64,000 nt of DNA, from NCBI RefSeq assembly GCF_001039355.2, contig NW_019773609.1, forward strand, positions 1 through 64,000. The letters are read 5' to 3'. This DNA comes from Lingula anatina (lineage: Eukaryota; Brachiopoda; Lingulata; Lingulida; Lingulidae). How positions within the stretch are numbered: position 1 is the first letter of the stretch; every line of letters starts with the position of its first letter. Below, one piece after another: positions 56,801 to 62,800 of this stretch. The position numbers were made by a program, and so were the translations under genes. The notes beneath the pieces are model-generated. The model was given only the letters and a program-made list of their open reading frames with translations. It had not been told where the DNA came from and ran no database searches.

Positions 56801-59800
56801 ACAGTGATCTCTGCTGCCACAGCAGTATACTTTGAAAATATGGCAAAAAGACAGAGATCACTAAGTCGTGCATAATGCCCGTTTCCACTGACTTACCACA
56901 CAACTTCTCAACTGCTCGTTTCCCAAAATTCCAATGTTTTGAACTTCAATGATGAATCACATTTTGATTTTATTGTGTTTTGGCACTGAATGAAAAGTAA
57001 ATTCTTCATGTCCAGAGAGTGACACAAAACAATGGACCTACACCTCTTGTTGAATTCGTTGAAATTTTTAAATGCTATTCTGATCTGTTATTTTATTCTA
57101 TTTTTTGGCTTGTGTGCCCTGTGACATGTTTCAAAATCCTTTGACTCCTTGTTTTCAACTGACTGACTTGTTGGTGTGATAACGTGGTATTATGACTCCC
57201 CTCCCCCAATCTGGTATGTAACAATATGGCATCTTTTCGGTTTCAATGAATGTATGTACGTGTAGATATTTTCCTCGTTTTTTGTCTTGCTTGTAGGATT
57301 TTAAGCATTAGATACTAGCTCAGCCTTTTGATGGAGAGTTTTGTGTCTGTTTGTTTGCTTTCTTTGTTGAGATTTTGTTGGTAGATTTTTTGCAAGAATT
57401 CAACGTAAAGAGTATTTTGCATCATTGGTTTATGCCAAATGCATTGTGAACATATTGGTAGACATTTTATAGTAGTCAATGCTGAGATGATTTTGCAGCA
57501 TTTCATCAGTTTCTGTATGCTTTTTTATTAGAAGTTTCAGTTGAATAAAAACTGGATTGTATTTTTAGATTATATTTTACTTTAGAAATAAATGTTGTTA
57601 AGTCAACATAACTTAATGGAAAATTTAAGTTTTATTTGTAATAGACTTTTTTTTTAGCTTTTTAAAGCAGTTGTTTGATCAAACTTGGCAAAATTGTACA
57701 TTGTCTGAGTATTAATTAAAGTCATGTACAATTTATGTTGCAATGAAACACAATAGGCACTTAATAATCATTAGTTTATTATTGATGAAAAGAAAAGGAA
57801 ATATGTAGTTAGCATGAATAAAGGGATATGTAAATGTGCAGTATATAGGTATGATATTGTTAATGAATCAAGTCAGCTATTTAGCAAGACTAATGCCGGG
57901 CAAGTATGCTACAGCCATGCTTTGATAGTATAACAATGGGTATGTACATTATACCTGTATATACCATATAGCATTCATGATAGTGAAGCAGCTATTGGTC
58001 ATAGCCTTTAGGCTGGAATTTTTTGTGATATCATATGTATATGTCAAATTTTTAACAGGATGCAAATTGTGCATCTTTTATAGGCAATGTCTATATGATA
58101 TTCATTTATTAATAACCATTTAGTTCTCAAACTGTGGATCATGACACAGTGCTTATATATACAACTGTTTTCTGCAATGGTTTTGGGGTGTTCCCTAAAA
58201 TTGAAAATTTGATGAACATTTGATTAGATTGGAGTAGATTTGACCTGACTGCTGTGATGGTGGTGGTTGCTGACCCATCTGCATGTGCATGGCGTTCACT
58301 GATGCCTTTCTCTCTCTTTTTTTCCTTTTTGCTAAATTTTTGATGTCTTAGAAGGAACCGGAGGGAGACATTGAGGAATTTCTCAAGTCCAGTCTGATGC
58401 TTGAGGATGAGGTAAAGATAAGTTTTTTTTCCTTTGGATTAAAAGAAATGTAGAGCATCTGAATGAAATACCATTGCATTCTACTAGAATAAAATACAAA
58501 ATTCTGGAGAACAATAACCAGATATTTGTTTAAAATTTAAAACTAAGACTTCATTTTTGTTTACATTTTGTGTATCTTTTGCAAACTGATTTCAATATCC
58601 TTATTGATTTAAATTCAGAATGAAGAGAATGACAACAAATGGCAGAAAGTTCTATACAAGAAGATTGGCCGCACCAAGTTTGCAGGAGTGGTGGAGATGA
58701 CACTGGACCATGCTGTGGAGAGGGTGATGTCAATGGCAAGAGTTCTCCATGGCTTGCACCTGGTAACAATAATTATACATGTTTATTTATGCCTTTTCAT
58801 TATTAACAATTTTCTAAAACTGATAATTTTTGTGGGCTTAATTGTGGTCAGTATAAATGCTTTGATTTATTTTGTTATCTTCACCTTTGTTCTTTTAACA
58901 TTTGTACCTATGCCATTTATGCCATTTTCTTAAAGATTTTTGACTCTTATGTGTTATTGTTCTCATTCAGTGAAGGAAATATGAAGCTTGACTTTATTAA
59001 ACACAGTTATAAAGATGACCCAGTTTCACCCCACTATGTCTCTTGTAATTTCCTCAGGTTGAACACCCGCCCCCGTCCCATAAGGGTGCCTGGCGGAAGG
59101 TCATCTCAACCCAGAGGAAGAGAGCAGTCATGGCCTGCTTCAGAATGGTGCCACTTCATAACCTGCCAAGGTAAACTTCTAGAAATTATCATGAAGTTTT
59201 GTTAGTGTAGAATGAATAACAAGATTGCAGAACAGGCTTAGATTTTTTTAACAAAATGATAGTGGTAAAAATGATGTAAATAGATTGATTAAACATAACA
59301 TGGTTGAACTACACTAAATTTTATTGAGACTTGGTTTATTGATTCATTCTGTGAAGCCTCATTCGATATTGCATAGACGTTGAAATATTCCAACAAACTT
59401 GTACCTCAAATGTCAAATATTATGTATAAATTCATTCCTTCAGACATCGTGTGATCAACCTGTTCATGAAGGCATACAAAGAACAGTGGCTGATAATGGA
59501 AGATATTGGTCAAGTCAGGCTTATAGAGGACCTCACAGTAAGTGGTTAGGATATATTCATATAAACTATACAGGAGTAAGAAACATGCGTGCACACACAC
59601 ACACACATGCACACACACACACACACACACACCATCCTTGTAGTGAGAAAAAATGTTTTCCAACGCCATTTTACTTTCTGCACTACACTGTGCTAAAATA
59701 GAACTTGTAAATTTAGTATACACTTATGTGATATTTTTTTCCACCTTTTTTCCAGACCTTTGGTTGTATGCTAAGTGGAATTTAATTTAATTTTTCAATA

Positions 59801-62800
59801 TTTTTTAAAGTTTCAATCTGAATTCTTGCAAGAGCTAGCTTACTTTACTTTGCCTTGATGTTCTAGCATTCAGAAGAAGAAGATATAGAGAAAAAGGAAG
59901 AAGAGGAAGAAGAAAAACCAGATGCCTTAACACAGTTGGTGACTGCCTTGAGTCGTACTGCCACCACGGAGCAGGATACACTTCAGGAAAACTTCCTCTA
60001 CATGTCCTTTGCACAAATCATGAGCAAGGTGAAATTACAAATTATTGAGCAAAGTAAAGTTTAAATGTTGATCAAAGAAACTGAATCTTTTTCCTTTTTT
60101 TAAGATGCAATATTGTATTAGGTTCAAGCTTGCTGCATTTTCTGTGACTAATTATTACCACTGTATGTCAACTGTATTTTGTGTGATAATATGTACATGG
60201 TTGTCAATAATAAAGTTCTCAAGATATGTAAATCTGTTATAAAACATTTCTATTAACAAAGTAATAACAATCTGAAATGAAAATTAGTTTAAAGTAATAA
60301 ATTGCATAAAATAAATATGATACAGTAATATGATGATGAAATACATATCGCATCTTCTTTACAACAGTACTAATAACTCATAAATTGCATAGAATAAATG
60401 TTGCACTTAATGCATAGAACACACGATACAATAATATAATAGAAATACATGTTTATGTGTAGAGCTGACAATCCTAAGTTGAACTTCTGTCTGTTCCAGA
60501 GTTGCAGCGGTGAAGATGAAGATGATGATGATGAGAATGAAGAAGACCCAGGAGCCTCTTTCCAGGTAACTGATAAGTTTTTTAAAGACTGCAGACATTT
60601 CTGTGTCAGATTTGATGCCCTTTCCTTGATTTTTAAGACTGGAAACTCTTATCCTCAGTTGCCAAGACAACAGAGCTCAAGAGCTCAAATTGCATAAATC
60701 TGTTGCTCAAATATGTTTTATAAAACCACAATAAAATGCATTAAAAATGGGGATGGATGTTGAAAAATGTGCAGAATATGTGTTATTGGGTAGTATTTGT
60801 ATCCCTGCTTCTTTCAAATGCTGACACATAATGACACATAATTTTGTAAACATTAAGGTTACATATTGGCTTTTTGGATATTTCTGATTATTTAATTTTG
60901 TTATAATTTTTATTTTGTTTTTTATCATAGGAGCAAGAGATGGAAAAACAGCAGCTTTTGTTTGAACAGTCACGCCTTGCTGACCGTGCAGCTGCAGAGA
61001 TGATGCTTCTTTACATCAGTGCTAGTAGAGGTATGGAATAGACAGGGTCTAGTGTAAAAAAAAGACTTAAGACTTACTTAAGTTTTGGACACAAAATTTT
61101 GTTTTTGTACAATTTTGTGCACTACATGACCTATAGATTTGTACTAAATTGTGCAATTATATAACATAGATTTTGCATAGAACACACAATACACACCCTG
61201 AGCTTCAGAGATAACTTGACACTAACCTCTTCACTATAGCCTATCTTCATCGTGTCAAGTTACCTCTGACCACATTCGATTGCCCCCGCCGCCCGCCAAT
61301 CGAATTTAAAGCCCGCACTCAATGACTCATTGAACGATCTAGCCAATGAACGCGAACGAGTCAATGCGCGCTTTGTTCAAATCCGGACCAATCAAAGATA
61401 AGGCTGAATATCAGGGACTTACCGTAACCTGTGGGCAGCACGCAAAATACATCATCACAAAATACATCATCTCTCAGTAGATAATGATGCAGGGTCTCAA
61501 ACTGCTCTGGTTTCAATTCCGATATACTCATATTTTGCAAAGAATCAAGAGATAACTTAACACATTATTTTACGTAGTCACTCGTAGGAGACGCCATGCT
61601 TTCTTTGTGTACGGTTATGCACTCGGAACTACTCGGATGTCTCCGCACTCGACAATAACTTTGTTGTTAGTATGGAGCTTGCGGAATCAGCTGAGGATTG
61701 ACGATTGACGATCAACCAATCAGCGTTTTCACCAAACTTTGGTGAAAATTTTTGAAACTTGGATTCGATTGGCTTATATAAACTAGGTCAAACTATTTTC
61801 GTCAGAGGTAACTTGACACGATGAAGATAGGCTATAGTGAAGAGGTTAGTGTCAAGTTATCTCTGAAGCTCAGGGTGACAATACAGTAATATAATAAAAG
61901 AATACATACAGCAGTATAATTTTGTTATCATAGATAAAAAAAGTCTTGAAGAATTTTAAGTGATCAATTTAAATCTGTTGCTTTTGTCCTCCAGGTGCTT
62001 GGACAGATATGGTGATAAACACTATTGATCTAGGCATCTCCTTGCTCCGTGGAGGTAATGAAGAAATTCAGTCGGTAAGTTAGCTCTCAGCATTCTGGTT
62101 GTAATATGTGTGTATTTTCATGATTGTCAGATTATTTTTACAGGTTTTTACTAGTGTACATATTTTATAAAGTGAGTTTTTCTTTTAAATAATCTTCCAA
62201 GGTTTTTATTTTTATACCAAAATGCATGGGTGTTTCAAACATCTGGACAAAATTTAAAAATGTCATCAATTCTTTGGAGCAGTATTTTGTTACTTTCCCC
62301 AACACCAGCTGCAGCATAAACTTTCAGTTGGTTTTTATATCCATACGTAGCGTATGCTGACACATCTGAGAGAAAAGAAAGATGTCGGATTCTTCACCTC
62401 TATTGCTGGAATGATGCAGAGATGCAGGTAAGGAACTTTGTTTATATATGATTTATAATAATTTATATATAATTTATGATAATTTATATATAATTTATGG
62501 TTTTTAGCATATTATTTGAAAAAAATGTTTTTTTCTCTTTTTTTGGGGGGGGGGAGGGATCTAAAAGTGGTTCAGAGATAATGAGAGATATTCTTTTTTT
62601 CTGCAGTGTATTGGACCTGGATGCCTTTGAGAGGAACAATAAGGCAGAAAGCCTGGGTGTTGGCAGTGAGGGGGCAGCAGGCGTCAAGAATCTCCATGAT
62701 GCTGAGCAGACGTGTAAACTATTCCGTTTCTTGCAGTTACTGTGTGAAGGGCACAACCTTGGTAGGTTTGGAAGATGTAGACAACCTGTACCCCAGTGGT

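Noticed and set aside
61271-61800. Interior of the MITE as a hidden gene
   Set aside because: No open frame of useful length on either strand and no motif recognised.
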